Of a stretch of DNA of 40,370 nt, positions 1 to 7,333 are shown in pieces. Position 1 is the stretch's first letter, and each line of letters starts with the position of its first letter. A program made the position numbers and the translations under genes. The notes below the pieces were generated by a model. That model was not told where the DNA came from. It saw only the letters and a list, made by a program, of their open reading frames with translations, and did not search any database. Source of the stretch: an uncultured Lachnospiraceae bacterium (GTDB lineage Bacteria; Bacillota; Clostridia; Lachnospirales; Lachnospiraceae); NCBI GenBank assembly GCA_902476265.1, contig CABSCP010000041.1, forward strand, positions 1 to 40,370, in the 5' to 3' direction.

Positions 1-63
1 GTCAAGCGGTTAAGACATCGCCCTTTCACGGCGGTAACACGGGTTCGATTCCCGTCGGAGTCA
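1..63 (+). tRNA. tRNA-Glu (anticodon TTC), 5' end cut by window edge
   Basis: The D-arm, an anticodon arm with TTC in the loop, and a T-arm with the GGTTCGATTCC core are all present. The 3' acceptor strand CGGAGTC is followed by discriminator A. The 5' acceptor strand (expected GACTCCG) lies before base 1, so the gene is truncated by the window and not by mutation. No CCA is encoded. Confidence 0.93.
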
Positions 64-98
64 TTTTTTAAGTGACAGCTGCATATTATTAAATACAT

Positions 99-169
99 GG
101 CGCGATAGCCAAGTGGTAAGGCACGGGTCTGCAACACCCTTATCACCGGTTCAAATCCGGTTCGCGCCT
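99..169 (+). tRNA. tRNA-Cys (anticodon GCA)
   Basis: This is a complete cloverleaf. Acceptor GGCGCGA (99-105) pairs with TCGCGCC (162-168) and the discriminator is T169. The anticodon GCA is at 131-133 and the T-arm contains GGTTCAAATCC. CCA is not encoded. The outermost anticodon-stem pair (C124 with T140) is a mismatch, leaving four good pairs. It lies 35 nt after tRNA-Glu and is probably co-transcribed with it. Confidence 0.96.
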
Positions 170-172
170 CTT

Positions 173-211
173 AAAAAAGCTCAGGAGTATGAAACTCTTG
201 AGCTTTTTTAG
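173..211 (+). terminator. Intrinsic terminator of the tRNA operon
   Basis: A 16-bp stem (173-188 with 194-209, one G-T pair) encloses a 5-nt loop and ends in a run of T. It starts four bases after tRNA-Cys. Confidence 0.9.
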
Positions 212-227
212 TTTTCCGTGCTATACT
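198..227 (+). promoter_or_regulatory. Possible sigma-A promoter for the diguanylate cyclase gene
   Basis: TTGAGC (198-203) and TATACT (222-227) are 18 bp apart, about 60 nt before the start codon. The -35 overlaps the terminator stem, so it may be coincidental. Confidence 0.3.
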
Positions 228-286
228 AAAAAATAGATTCCGGAGTTTTAAGATTTTTATGAATAAATTGTTGGGAGATAATAGAT

Positions 287-1435
287 ATGAATCTCATACT
301 TCCTATCATTAATGATGTACTTGTTATAATATTTGATTTGTTTCTTTTTACCAGACTGGTGTCTCTTAAAAATGACAGAAAGATAGATCGTATTATCATG
401 TATGGAGGCTGCGCACTCATCTGCGCGTTCTATTTTGTCGCTCTCTATCGTTTCCATGTAGCGGCCGCAATGGCGGCTGTATCCGTTATGACGATTCCCA
501 GTCTCATATTGTTCTGGTGTCTTTCCCGTTATAAAGACTGTCGCTTCTTCCTTACCTTTTGTTTTATTGATACAATTACGCTGATCGTGGCTTTTCTGAG
601 CAGATGTCTGGGTATTTTAGGAGGGAACTGGGGCTATGCAGCTTCAATTGCATTTGTTTTGCTTCTTGCTTGTGCTGTTTGGAAAAAGGGGAAAAAGTAT
701 TTTAAAGATTACCACCAGCTTTTAGAAGTGGTGGATGCCGGTTGGCGCAGCATGACGGTATCTACGGCACTCATTTACTTTGCGCTTATTTTCTTTGCCG
801 TTTATCCGTATCCGCTGGTGGAAAGAACGGAATATATCCCTGTATACCTGGTATTCTGCATCATTGTAATTTCCTGTTATGTGGTATTGCTCATGTCTGT
901 GGTTAAAACCCGGCAGATACATGAACAGAATAAGGAACTCCAGAAAAAGCAGGAGCTTTATCAGCTTGCCTACACCGACCCGCTGACCGGCCTGCAAAAC
1001 CGGGCTTCTTATGTGGAAAGGGTACAGAAAATCAGATCCGGACAGGAGAAAGGCAGCTTTTGCTGCATCATGCTGGATATGAATAATCTGAAGGAAATCA
1101 ATGACAGGAAAGGGCATCAGGAGGGTGATCATGCGCTGATCGCTGTGGCGGATTCACTGAGAAAGGTTTTTGCTCCCGGCTGGAATGTGGTTTATCGTAT
1201 TGGCGGGGATGAATTTCTGGTTATTTTGAAGGAACAGGATGGGGAACATGTGGAAAAGTTACTCTGTGAATTTAACAGTGAAATGAAGGGAAAAGAGAAA
1301 GAAATAGGATTCCCCCTGTCAGTGGCGGCCGGATATTTTATACTGAAGTCCGAGCAGAGGAAAGACATTGAGTATGCCATTGATCAGGCTGACCGGAAAA
1401 TGTATGAGGCCAAAAACAGAATGAAACACAGCTGA
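287..1435 (+). CDS. Membrane-anchored diguanylate cyclase (GGDEF domain)
   Basis: It is predicted to make cyclic di-GMP from two GTP at the cytoplasmic face. Residues 1 to about 208 are a string of hydrophobic helices (about six or seven) forming a membrane sensor of MASE-like type. The linker is coiled-coil-like and rich in Q, K and E. The GGDEF domain runs from about 225 to 380, with DPLTGLQNR at its start and an intact active-site GGDEF at 306-310 preceded by YRI. The RxxD inhibitory site normally five residues before GGDEF is absent (PGWN instead), so product inhibition through it is not expected. No EAL domain is present. The start is ATG 287 with GGGAGA (273-278) upstream. It appears monocistronic. 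What the sensor binds cannot be told. Confidence 0.92.
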   Translation: MNLILPIINDVLVIIFDLFLFTRLVSLKNDRKIDRIIMYGGCALICAFYFVALYRFHVAAAMAAVSVMTIPSLILFWCLSRYKDCRFFLTFCFIDTITLIVAFLSRCLGILGGNWGYAASIAFVLLLACAVWKKGKKYFKDYHQLLEVVDAGWRSMTVSTALIYFALIFFAVYPYPLVERTEYIPVYLVFCIIVISCYVVLLMSVVKTRQIHEQNKELQKKQELYQLAYTDPLTGLQNRASYVERVQKIRSGQEKGSFCCIMLDMNNLKEINDRKGHQEGDHALIAVADSLRKVFAPGWNVVYRIGGDEFLVILKEQDGEHVEKLLCEFNSEMKGKEKEIGFPLSVAAGYFILKSEQRKDIEYAIDQADRKMYEAKNRMKHS

Positions 1436-1502
1436 TTTCTGAAAAATGAGCGGTTGTCTTTTTGGACCCTACAAAAAAAGGCAGAGGATACAGGAAAATT
1501 AA

Positions 1503-1514
1503 GAACAAACGTTC
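1503..1514 (+). promoter_or_regulatory. LexA (SOS) box-like palindrome GAAC-N4-GTTC
   Basis: GAACAAACGTTC is a perfect GAAC/GTTC inverted repeat with the 4-bp spacer of Gram-positive LexA boxes (consensus CGAACRNRYGTTYC; 12 of 14 positions fit). It sits 10 bp before the -35 of the polymerase promoter. Confidence 0.6.
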
Positions 1515-1524
1515 GGGAAAAGGG

Positions 1525-1553
1525 TTGCTCCGGCGATACAGGGCTGGTATAAT
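1525..1553 (+). promoter_or_regulatory. Sigma-A promoter of the polymerase gene
   Basis: TTGCTC (1525-1530), a 17-bp spacer and a perfect TATAAT (1548-1553), about 43 nt before the chosen ATG. Confidence 0.65.
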
Positions 1554-1595
1554 GAGAATCAGGGAACAGAATTGAGCGGAAAGAAGGAACGCAGC

Positions 1596-3338
1596 ATGGA
1601 ATACATTCTGATTCAAACGCCGGAAGAAGGGCAGCCTTATTTGTTAAAACTGAAAAATGCCGAGGTTCTGGCCGTGGATACGGAAACTACCGGCCTGGAT
1701 GTCCACAAAGATATGCTGCGAATGGTTCAGATTGGCGCACCGGGACTGCCTGTGCTGCTGTTTGACTGCTTCTCTTTTTTGAAGGACGGCAGAGGAAACC
1801 GGTTTTTGCGGGAAGTGCTGGGGAGCGCCGGCGTGATTATTTTTCACAATGCCAAGTTTGATCTGCAGTTTTTGAGAAAGGCAGGCATACGGGTTGCCCG
1901 TGTATTTGACACCATGCTTGCAGCTGAATTGCTGCGCCCCTGCGGAGGACCCAGGAAGGTGAGTCTTGCCGCTGTAGCGTCCCATTATCTTGGGGAAGAG
2001 ATGGATAAGACGGAACAGACCGGAGACTGGAGCGGAAGCCTGACACCTTCCCAACTGGAATATGCTGCTTTGGATGCGGAAATTTTGCTCAGGCTTTGGG
2101 ACTGCCTTGGGCAGCAACTAAGGCAAAACGGTCTCGAGCGGGTGTCGCAGATTGAATTTGACTGCGTTCCTGCGCTGGCCCGGACAGAATATGACGGAAT
2201 ATACCTGGACTCGGAGCAGTGGAAGAAGCTGACCGAAGATGTGGAAATACAGTACGAAAAGGCTCTGCAGGCTCTTTACGCCTTTAGTGGGCAGCCTTTG
2301 CGGCAGATGACATTGTGGGGAACCGAGGAGGCCTGGGACGTTAACTTTGACAGCAATGCGTATGTGTTGAAGCTTCTCCACGAAAACGGAATACCGGTGA
2401 CCGCCACTTCTCATTACAGTCTTGCACCTTATCATGATCATCCTCTTGTGAAGGCGCTGACGGATTACCGGAGATATGCCAAGCTGCTTTCGGGGTTTCT
2501 CCATCCTGTGCCCGGACAGATTCATCCTGCTACGGGACGGCTGCATCCCAGATACGGGCAGATCGGGGCCTATAGCGGCAGGATGTGCTGCTGGGGGCCA
2601 AATATCCAGCAAATTCCAAGGGAGACGCGTTTCCGGCGCTGTTTTGTTGCGCCTGAGGGCAGAAAACTGGTTTTGGCGGACTACTCCCAGATCGAACTGA
2701 GGGTAGCAGCCCAGATTTCCGGGGATGTGAGGATGAAGAACGCATATGCCCGGGGAGAGGATTTACATAGGCTGACTGCATCACTGATTTCCAATATTCA
2801 GGCGAAACAGGTGACGTCTGAGCAACGGCAGGCGGCCAAGGCGGTGAATTTTGGCCTGATTTTCGGCATGGGCGCGGCAGGGCTGCAGCAGTATGCGGCG
2901 CAGTCATATGGCGTGGATATGACGCTGGAGGATGCGAAACGGTTCCGGGACAGCTTCTTCAGGGCGTATGCGGGAATCGGGTGGTGGCATCATGACTTGA
3001 AGACAGGAAGTTTTACAGAAGGAAGGACGCTCACGGGAAGAAAGTTCTTGTTTTCTCCACAGTCCGGCGTGGCGATTCTGGCCAATACGCCGGTGCAGGG
3101 GACGGCGGCGGATATTCTTAAGCGCGCTTTGGGTCTGCTGTTCAGACGGCTGGAAGGAAAGGACTGGAAGATTGCAGGAATCGTTCATGATGAAATTCTG
3201 ATGGAGGTGCCGGAAGCAGAGGCACAGGAGGCCGCGGAAACTTTAAAAGAAGTCATGGAACAGGCCGGCAGAGATATTCTGCCCTCTGTTCCATGTGTGG
3301 CGGAAGCGAAGACTGCCGACAGCTGGGCGGCGAAGTGA
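1596..3338 (+). CDS. Stand-alone 3'-5' exonuclease / family A DNA polymerase (Pol I-like, no 5' nuclease)
   Basis: The protein is 580 aa. An N-terminal DEDD exonuclease carries Exo I DTE (D28, E30), Exo II (HNAKFD) and Exo III (YAALD). The C-terminal polymerase carries motif A (DYSQIELR, D362), motif B on the O-helix (K415, F419, F423) and motif C (HDE, 531-533). The 5'-3' exonuclease of full-length PolA is absent and the thumb is short. The O-helix tyrosine (E. coli Y766) is F423; the residue equivalent to F762 is kept (F419). ATG 1596 has AAGGAA 7-8 nt upstream; an upstream TTG (1572) is a poorer start. A LexA-like box precedes the promoter, so a role in damage repair synthesis is inferred. 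No phage genes surround it, arguing against a prophage remnant. Confidence 0.9.
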   Translation: MEYILIQTPEEGQPYLLKLKNAEVLAVDTETTGLDVHKDMLRMVQIGAPGLPVLLFDCFSFLKDGRGNRFLREVLGSAGVIIFHNAKFDLQFLRKAGIRVARVFDTMLAAELLRPCGGPRKVSLAAVASHYLGEEMDKTEQTGDWSGSLTPSQLEYAALDAEILLRLWDCLGQQLRQNGLERVSQIEFDCVPALARTEYDGIYLDSEQWKKLTEDVEIQYEKALQALYAFSGQPLRQMTLWGTEEAWDVNFDSNAYVLKLLHENGIPVTATSHYSLAPYHDHPLVKALTDYRRYAKLLSGFLHPVPGQIHPATGRLHPRYGQIGAYSGRMCCWGPNIQQIPRETRFRRCFVAPEGRKLVLADYSQIELRVAAQISGDVRMKNAYARGEDLHRLTASLISNIQAKQVTSEQRQAAKAVNFGLIFGMGAAGLQQYAAQSYGVDMTLEDAKRFRDSFFRAYAGIGWWHHDLKTGSFTEGRTLTGRKFLFSPQSGVAILANTPVQGTAADILKRALGLLFRRLEGKDWKIAGIVHDEILMEVPEAEAQEAAETLKEVMEQAGRDILPSVPCVAEAKTADSWAAK

Positions 3339-3383
3339 GTCCGAAACGGGAATCGAAAATCAGCCGGTCAAAAGTAGAAGAGA

Positions 3384-4244
3384 TCAGTTTACCGGTATCG
3401 TCCCGGGTTCCTTTCGGAACTGGGAGGGTGTAATTCCAAACTGCGCTCTGAAATGATGACAGAAGGAAGCGCTGTCTGCAAAGCCGCAGGAATTGGCGAT
3501 TTCGGTGATCCGCAGGTTTGTGGAGGACAGCAGGCGTTTTGCCATGGACAGACGGTAGCCGATCAGGTATTGCTGGGGGGAAACTTCCATTTCCCGGCAG
3601 AAAAGCTTGTACAGATAGGTGCGGTCAATTCCCACATGCCGGGCTACATCCTGGATTTTGATATCATAGGCATAATTGTGCTGCAAATAGTCCAGCGCCT
3701 GCTGCAGATAGGCGCTGGAATTTTTTTCGGTATTGCCGGGCGCCGGGGCGAGCAGAGAAAAGAATCGGTAGAGATGGGACAGATGAAGATAAATATTCCC
3801 GGGTTCTCTGCACAGTGCCCGGTCAATGGAAAGCAGGCAATCCGCCAGGGGACCGGAGGCTGCGCTGCAATGGTATGTGGTGCGAGAAGGAGCATCAGAT
3901 CTGCCGGACAGATAGACAGGCGTTTCCGCAGTCAGGCCGCAGGAGGACAGAATTTCCCCTGCATCCCGGCCGTCAAACCCGATCCAGCAGTATTCCCACG
4001 GATCTTCCCGGTCGGCGGAATAGGCGGAAATAACGCCGGGGATGATCAGAAAAGCGTCCCCGGCAAAAAGCTGCCAGCTGTGGCTGCCGCTCTGGAAAGT
4101 TCCCTCGCCGGAAAGCACATAGTGCAGCAGATAATGGGGCCAGATTCCGGGGCCGCAGGTATGGAAAGGCGGTGTCTGTTCATGACCACTGAAGTAGAGA
4201 CGTACCGGCGGTTCAAAGTCCGGTAGAGTTTTAAAATCTGACAT
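3384..4244 (-). CDS. AraC-family transcriptional regulator, likely controls the adjacent alpha-galactosidase
   Basis: The protein is 286 aa. An N-terminal cupin-like ligand-binding half contains GEGTFQSGSHSW and DAFLIIPG. Two C-terminal helix-turn-helix motifs follow, IQDVARHVGIDRTYLYKLF and ITEIANSCGFADSASFCHHF, ending in the typical GITPSQFRK. GGAGG lies 7 nt before ATG 4244, which is a better start than the longer reading from 4313. The gene is transcribed away from the GH36 gene across a 188-bp intergenic region, the classic layout of a sugar-responsive activator and its target. Ligand specificity (a galactoside) is inferred from the neighbour only. Confidence 0.9.
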   Translation of the reverse strand: MSDFKTLPDFEPPVRLYFSGHEQTPPFHTCGPGIWPHYLLHYVLSGEGTFQSGSHSWQLFAGDAFLIIPGVISAYSADREDPWEYCWIGFDGRDAGEILSSCGLTAETPVYLSGRSDAPSRTTYHCSAASGPLADCLLSIDRALCREPGNIYLHLSHLYRFFSLLAPAPGNTEKNSSAYLQQALDYLQHNYAYDIKIQDVARHVGIDRTYLYKLFCREMEVSPQQYLIGYRLSMAKRLLSSTNLRITEIANSCGFADSASFCHHFRAQFGITPSQFRKEPGTIPVN

Positions 4245-4354
4245 GGAATATCCTCCGTAAATGCCGCCGGCGGACAAGGAAACCGTTTTTCCCTGACCAT
4301 TATCAGGCAACATAAAGACAATAAAAGGAAACAGGAATAGCTGTTCTTATTTCC

Positions 4355-4382
4355 ATTATAAAGTATAATGAAGAAAAAGCAA
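4355..4382 (-). promoter_or_regulatory. Probable promoter of the AraC gene
   Basis: Reading the minus strand, TTGCTT (4382-4377), a 16-bp spacer and TATAAT (4360-4355). It overlaps the -10 of the opposing alpha-galactosidase promoter. Confidence 0.45.
4364..4369 (+). promoter_or_regulatory. -10 element for the alpha-galactosidase gene
   Basis: A perfect TATAAT lies 64 nt before the start codon, with no good -35 at 16-18 bp. This fits a promoter that needs an activator such as the divergent AraC protein. Confidence 0.45.
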
Positions 4383-4432
4383 CTCTTGAAAAGCAGTAGA
4401 AAACAATAAAACAAAAAGCGGAGGAAATGAAA

Positions 4433-6628
4433 ATGGGGATTCAGGTTTTGGAGGACAAGAGGATATTTCAGATAAATACGCCGAATACCACCTATTTAAT
4501 GGGCGTTGCTCTGGAAAAATATCTGGGGCATATGTACTATGGAAGACGTATGGATGATATGGATGCCTCTTATCTGCTGCGCGTCAAAAATACGCCGGAA
4601 GCACAACACAGTCATCTTAAAGACAAAGTTGCATTTTTGGACAGCTTTCCGTTTGAGTATCCGGTCTGGGGCACCGGGGATTTCAGGGATCCCTGCCTGC
4701 GGGTTCGCGAGGAAGGCGGTTACAGGGCCTGCGAACTGCATTATGACAGCTATGAAATTATAGAGGGGAAACCTGCGCTTGCCGGAATGCCCGCCACTTT
4801 TGCCGGAAAAGAAGAAGGACAGGGTGCACAGACGCTGGTGATCACATTAAAGGACAGCGTATTGGGCTTAAAGGTATTGCTGCGCTACAGTATTTTTGAA
4901 GATTCGGACGCTATCATCCGCAGTGTGGCGGCGGTGAATGAAAGCGGGAAAAAGCTGTATCTGGAGAAAATCCTGAGCGCCTGTCTGGATATGGACAATG
5001 AAGAGTTTGAGCTGCTCACGCTGCACGGATGCTGGGCAAGAGAGCGGCACATTACACCCAGGAAGGTGACGGAAGGAAAGCATATCGTCTCTTCCCTGCG
5101 CGGGGAAACCAGCCATCACATGCAGCCCTTTATGGCGCTTACCACAAACGGGACGAGCCAGAAGGACGGGGATGTGTACGCCATGAATTTCGTATATTCC
5201 GGTAATTTCATTGCGGAAACGGAACTGGATCACAGAGAAAGCGTGCGTATGAGTCTGGGACTGCATCCGGATGGTTTTGAATGGGTGTTAAACCCGGGAG
5301 AAACTTTTGAAACGCCGGAAGCAGTGCTGGTCTATTCCGCGGAGGGGCTTGGTAAAATGACCCGGACCTTCCATGAGTTGTATAAAAATCATCTCATCCG
5401 CAGTAAATTTTTACATTCCAAGCGCCCGATTCTGATCAATAACTGGGAGGCCACTTATTTTGATTTCAACGATGACAAACTGGTGGATATTGCGAAAGAA
5501 GCCAAGAAGCTGGGAATCGAAATGCTGGTCATGGATGACGGCTGGTTTGGAAAACGCAATAACGACGAATGCGCGCTGGGAGACTGGCAGGTAAATGAAG
5601 ATAAGTTAAAGGGCGGTCTGAAATCGCTGGTGGACAGAGTGAATGAGGCAGGCATAAAATTCGGGATCTGGTTTGAGCCGGAAATGATTTCCCCGGATTC
5701 CGACCTCTACCGAGCTCATCCGGACTGGGCGATACAGGTGCCGGACCGCACCGCCAGCATGGCGCGGTTCCAGTATGTGCTGGATCTGACCCGACAGGAG
5801 GTTGTGGATTACGCTTATGAGTGCGTGGCTAAAATATTGAGAAGCGCCAACATCGAATATGTGAAATGGGATATGAACCGCCCTCTGACAGATGTCGGCA
5901 GCGCAGCGCTGGACAGCGAGCATATGGGAGAATTTTACCACCGCTATGTACTGGGCGTGTATCAGATGCAGGAGCGCCTGTTACAGGAGTTTCCGGACCT
6001 GCTTTTGGAAAACTGTTCCGGCGGGGGCGGACGGTTTGATCCCGGCATGCTTTATTACAGCCCTCAGATCTGGACTTCCGACGATATGGATCCGGTGGAA
6101 CGGCTTACCATCCAGGAAGGGACTGCGCTCATCTATCCTTTGAGCACCATGGGAGCCCACGTCTGTGTCTGCCCCAACCATTCTGTGGGCAGGGTGACTC
6201 CGATGGAAACCAGGGCCCACGTAGCGCTGGCCGGCACCTTTGGGTATGAATTGGACATCACAAAACTTTCAGAAGAAGAAAAGGCAAAAGCGGCTGCCTT
6301 CAACCGGGAGTATCACAAGTATAACGATCTGATCCGGGAGGGTGATTACTACCGAATTGCTTCTTACCGGGAAAACAACAGCCACGACTGCTGGCAGGTT
6401 GTGGACAAGGAACAGAAGCACAGCATTGTGACCTATGTGCAGGTCCGTTATGAGACCGAACGAAAGTCCAGACGTCTGAAACTTTCCGGACTGAATCCGA
6501 AGGCGCGCTATAAACTGGAGGGGACCGATGAGGTTTATTCCGGCGAAATGCTGATGAATGGGGGCTACCTGCAGGATATGATCTTTGGAGATTACGGCAG
6601 CAGACTGCTGTACTTTACGCAAATATAA
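4433..6628 (+). CDS. Alpha-galactosidase, glycoside hydrolase family 36
   Basis: The protein is 731 aa, the usual length of bacterial family 36 enzymes, and cytoplasmic (no signal peptide). It is predicted to release alpha-1,6-galactose from melibiose and raffinose-type sugars with retention. Order: N-terminal beta-sandwich, TIM barrel from about residue 320, C-terminal beta domain. Visible family motifs are NNWEATYFDF, DDGWFG, the nucleophile D480 in VKWDMNR, ENCSGGGGRFDPGML, and acid/base D550 in WTSDDMD. GGAGGA (4420-4425) is 7 nt from ATG 4433 but only 1 nt from ATG 4427, so 4433 is preferred. No transporter lies beside it, so substrate import is encoded elsewhere. Confidence 0.95.
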   Translation: MGIQVLEDKRIFQINTPNTTYLMGVALEKYLGHMYYGRRMDDMDASYLLRVKNTPEAQHSHLKDKVAFLDSFPFEYPVWGTGDFRDPCLRVREEGGYRACELHYDSYEIIEGKPALAGMPATFAGKEEGQGAQTLVITLKDSVLGLKVLLRYSIFEDSDAIIRSVAAVNESGKKLYLEKILSACLDMDNEEFELLTLHGCWARERHITPRKVTEGKHIVSSLRGETSHHMQPFMALTTNGTSQKDGDVYAMNFVYSGNFIAETELDHRESVRMSLGLHPDGFEWVLNPGETFETPEAVLVYSAEGLGKMTRTFHELYKNHLIRSKFLHSKRPILINNWEATYFDFNDDKLVDIAKEAKKLGIEMLVMDDGWFGKRNNDECALGDWQVNEDKLKGGLKSLVDRVNEAGIKFGIWFEPEMISPDSDLYRAHPDWAIQVPDRTASMARFQYVLDLTRQEVVDYAYECVAKILRSANIEYVKWDMNRPLTDVGSAALDSEHMGEFYHRYVLGVYQMQERLLQEFPDLLLENCSGGGGRFDPGMLYYSPQIWTSDDMDPVERLTIQEGTALIYPLSTMGAHVCVCPNHSVGRVTPMETRAHVALAGTFGYELDITKLSEEEKAKAAAFNREYHKYNDLIREGDYYRIASYRENNSHDCWQVVDKEQKHSIVTYVQVRYETERKSRRLKLSGLNPKARYKLEGTDEVYSGEMLMNGGYLQDMIFGDYGSRLLYFTQI

Positions 6629-6640
6629 TAAAAGCGTTTA

Positions 6641-6679
6641 AACTGCCTTTCAGGTACATGACCTGGCAGGCAGTTTTTT
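6641..6679 (+). terminator. Intrinsic terminator after the alpha-galactosidase gene
   Basis: Stem AACTGCC / GGCAGTT with an inner CAGGT / ACCTG stem, followed by a T run; 12 nt after the stop codon. Confidence 0.85.
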
Positions 6680-6714
6680 ATACGATAGGGAATTTCATTT
6701 CCTTTTGTATAAAA

Positions 6715-6806
6715 GTCTCCGACGGATCGCACTGCGGCGATAGGGAAAGTGTCGCTGGCGCGACCCGCCGCAGGCGGAGAGTCCTGCGTAACAGGATTCT
6801 TTTTTC
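6715..6806 (+). other. Structured intergenic element ending in a terminator-like hairpin
   Basis: This GC-rich block contains several short inverted repeats: GTCGC / GCGAC, CCGCC / GGCGG (6766-6778), and TCCTG / CAGGA followed by TTCTTTTTT (6782-6806). TCTCCG (6716-6721) can pair with CGGAGA (6775-6780), which excludes the CCGCC / GGCGG hairpin. It lies between two convergent genes, after the alpha-galactosidase terminator. It could be a small RNA, an attenuator or a dispersed repeat unit. The sequence does not decide. Confidence 0.4.
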
Positions 6807-6833
6807 TGATAAAGTTCCGTATTCACAATCCGG

Positions 6834-7190
6834 TCAGCCTCTGAAACAATTGCTGCATACGATCTCCAGCTTGGCGAACAGAGTATGCTCTAAAAAGGTG
6901 GCATGCATCAGGGTGGAGCGGACCGAACAGTTGATTTTCAGTAATTCTTCAACGCTGCAGGTCAGGCTGACGGCTTTTTGCAGCTTTTCGCCTTCAGCAT
7001 TTAAAATATGAGCCAGGGCGGATTCCACAAGCGCAATGGATTCGATCAAATCTTTCGTACAGTCGCAGGGATCGGGGCAGGGACAGCCGCATCCTTTTTT
7101 ATTTCTTTCACAGCAGGCGCTGTTTTCCATATATTTTTCATAGCATTCATCCGAATAGCGGACGGCATCGTCAAAATAGGGCGCTTCCAT
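6834..7190 (-). CDS. Small Cys-rich protein with the locus-specific helical domain (putative spore-surface protein)
   Basis: The protein is 118 aa. Residues 16-43 are cysteine-rich (CCERNKKGCGCPCPDPCDC). Residues 44-111 form a helical domain (IESIALVESALAHILNAEGE) that recurs in the next two genes on the other strand. A CxxxC near the end (SNC region) adds further cysteines. There is no signal peptide or membrane segment. CTGGAGG lies 7-8 nt before ATG 7190. A good sigma-K-like promoter precedes it, suggesting expression in the mother cell late in sporulation and a place in the coat or exosporium. The function is unknown. The same type of motif is, as far as I recall, seen in clostridial DUF11 and other putative surface proteins. 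Confidence 0.75.
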   Translation of the reverse strand: MEAPYFDDAVRYSDECYEKYMENSACCERNKKGCGCPCPDPCDCTKDLIESIALVESALAHILNAEGEKLQKAVSLTCSVEELLKINCSVRSTLMHATFLEHTLFAKLEIVCSNCFRG

Positions 7191-7225
7191 AGGAATTCCT
7201 CCAGGGTACCTGATTTTGTCTAAGA

Positions 7226-7252
7226 TATTTTATGTCAAAAAGCGGGAGAAGT
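7226..7252 (-). promoter_or_regulatory. Sigma-K-like sporulation promoter
   Basis: On the minus strand, AC (7252-7251), exactly 16 bp, then CATAAAATA (7234-7226). This fits the Bacillus sigma-K consensus mACm-N16-CATAnnnTA. It is 36 nt before the start codon of the Cys-rich protein gene. Confidence 0.5.
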
Positions 7253-7333
7253 TCCGTAAAAAGGGGATTTTGAACCCAATGGAAGGGGGTGAATATGATA
7301 TGTTGAAGAGATATTTGGGAAGAGGAAAACAGA

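Noticed and set aside
1596..3338. Prophage origin of the DNA polymerase gene
   Set aside because: No phage structural, integrase or replication genes or attachment repeats surround it; the neighbours are ordinary chromosomal genes.
3453..4226. 257-aa open frame on the plus strand
   Set aside because: It is antisense to the AraC regulator, which has clear helix-turn-helix motifs and a ribosome binding site; the plus-strand product has no recognisable motif.
6631..6644. Sequence resembling a catabolite-responsive element (AAAGCGTTT)
   Set aside because: It lies downstream of the alpha-galactosidase stop codon and deviates at two conserved positions, so a role is unlikely.
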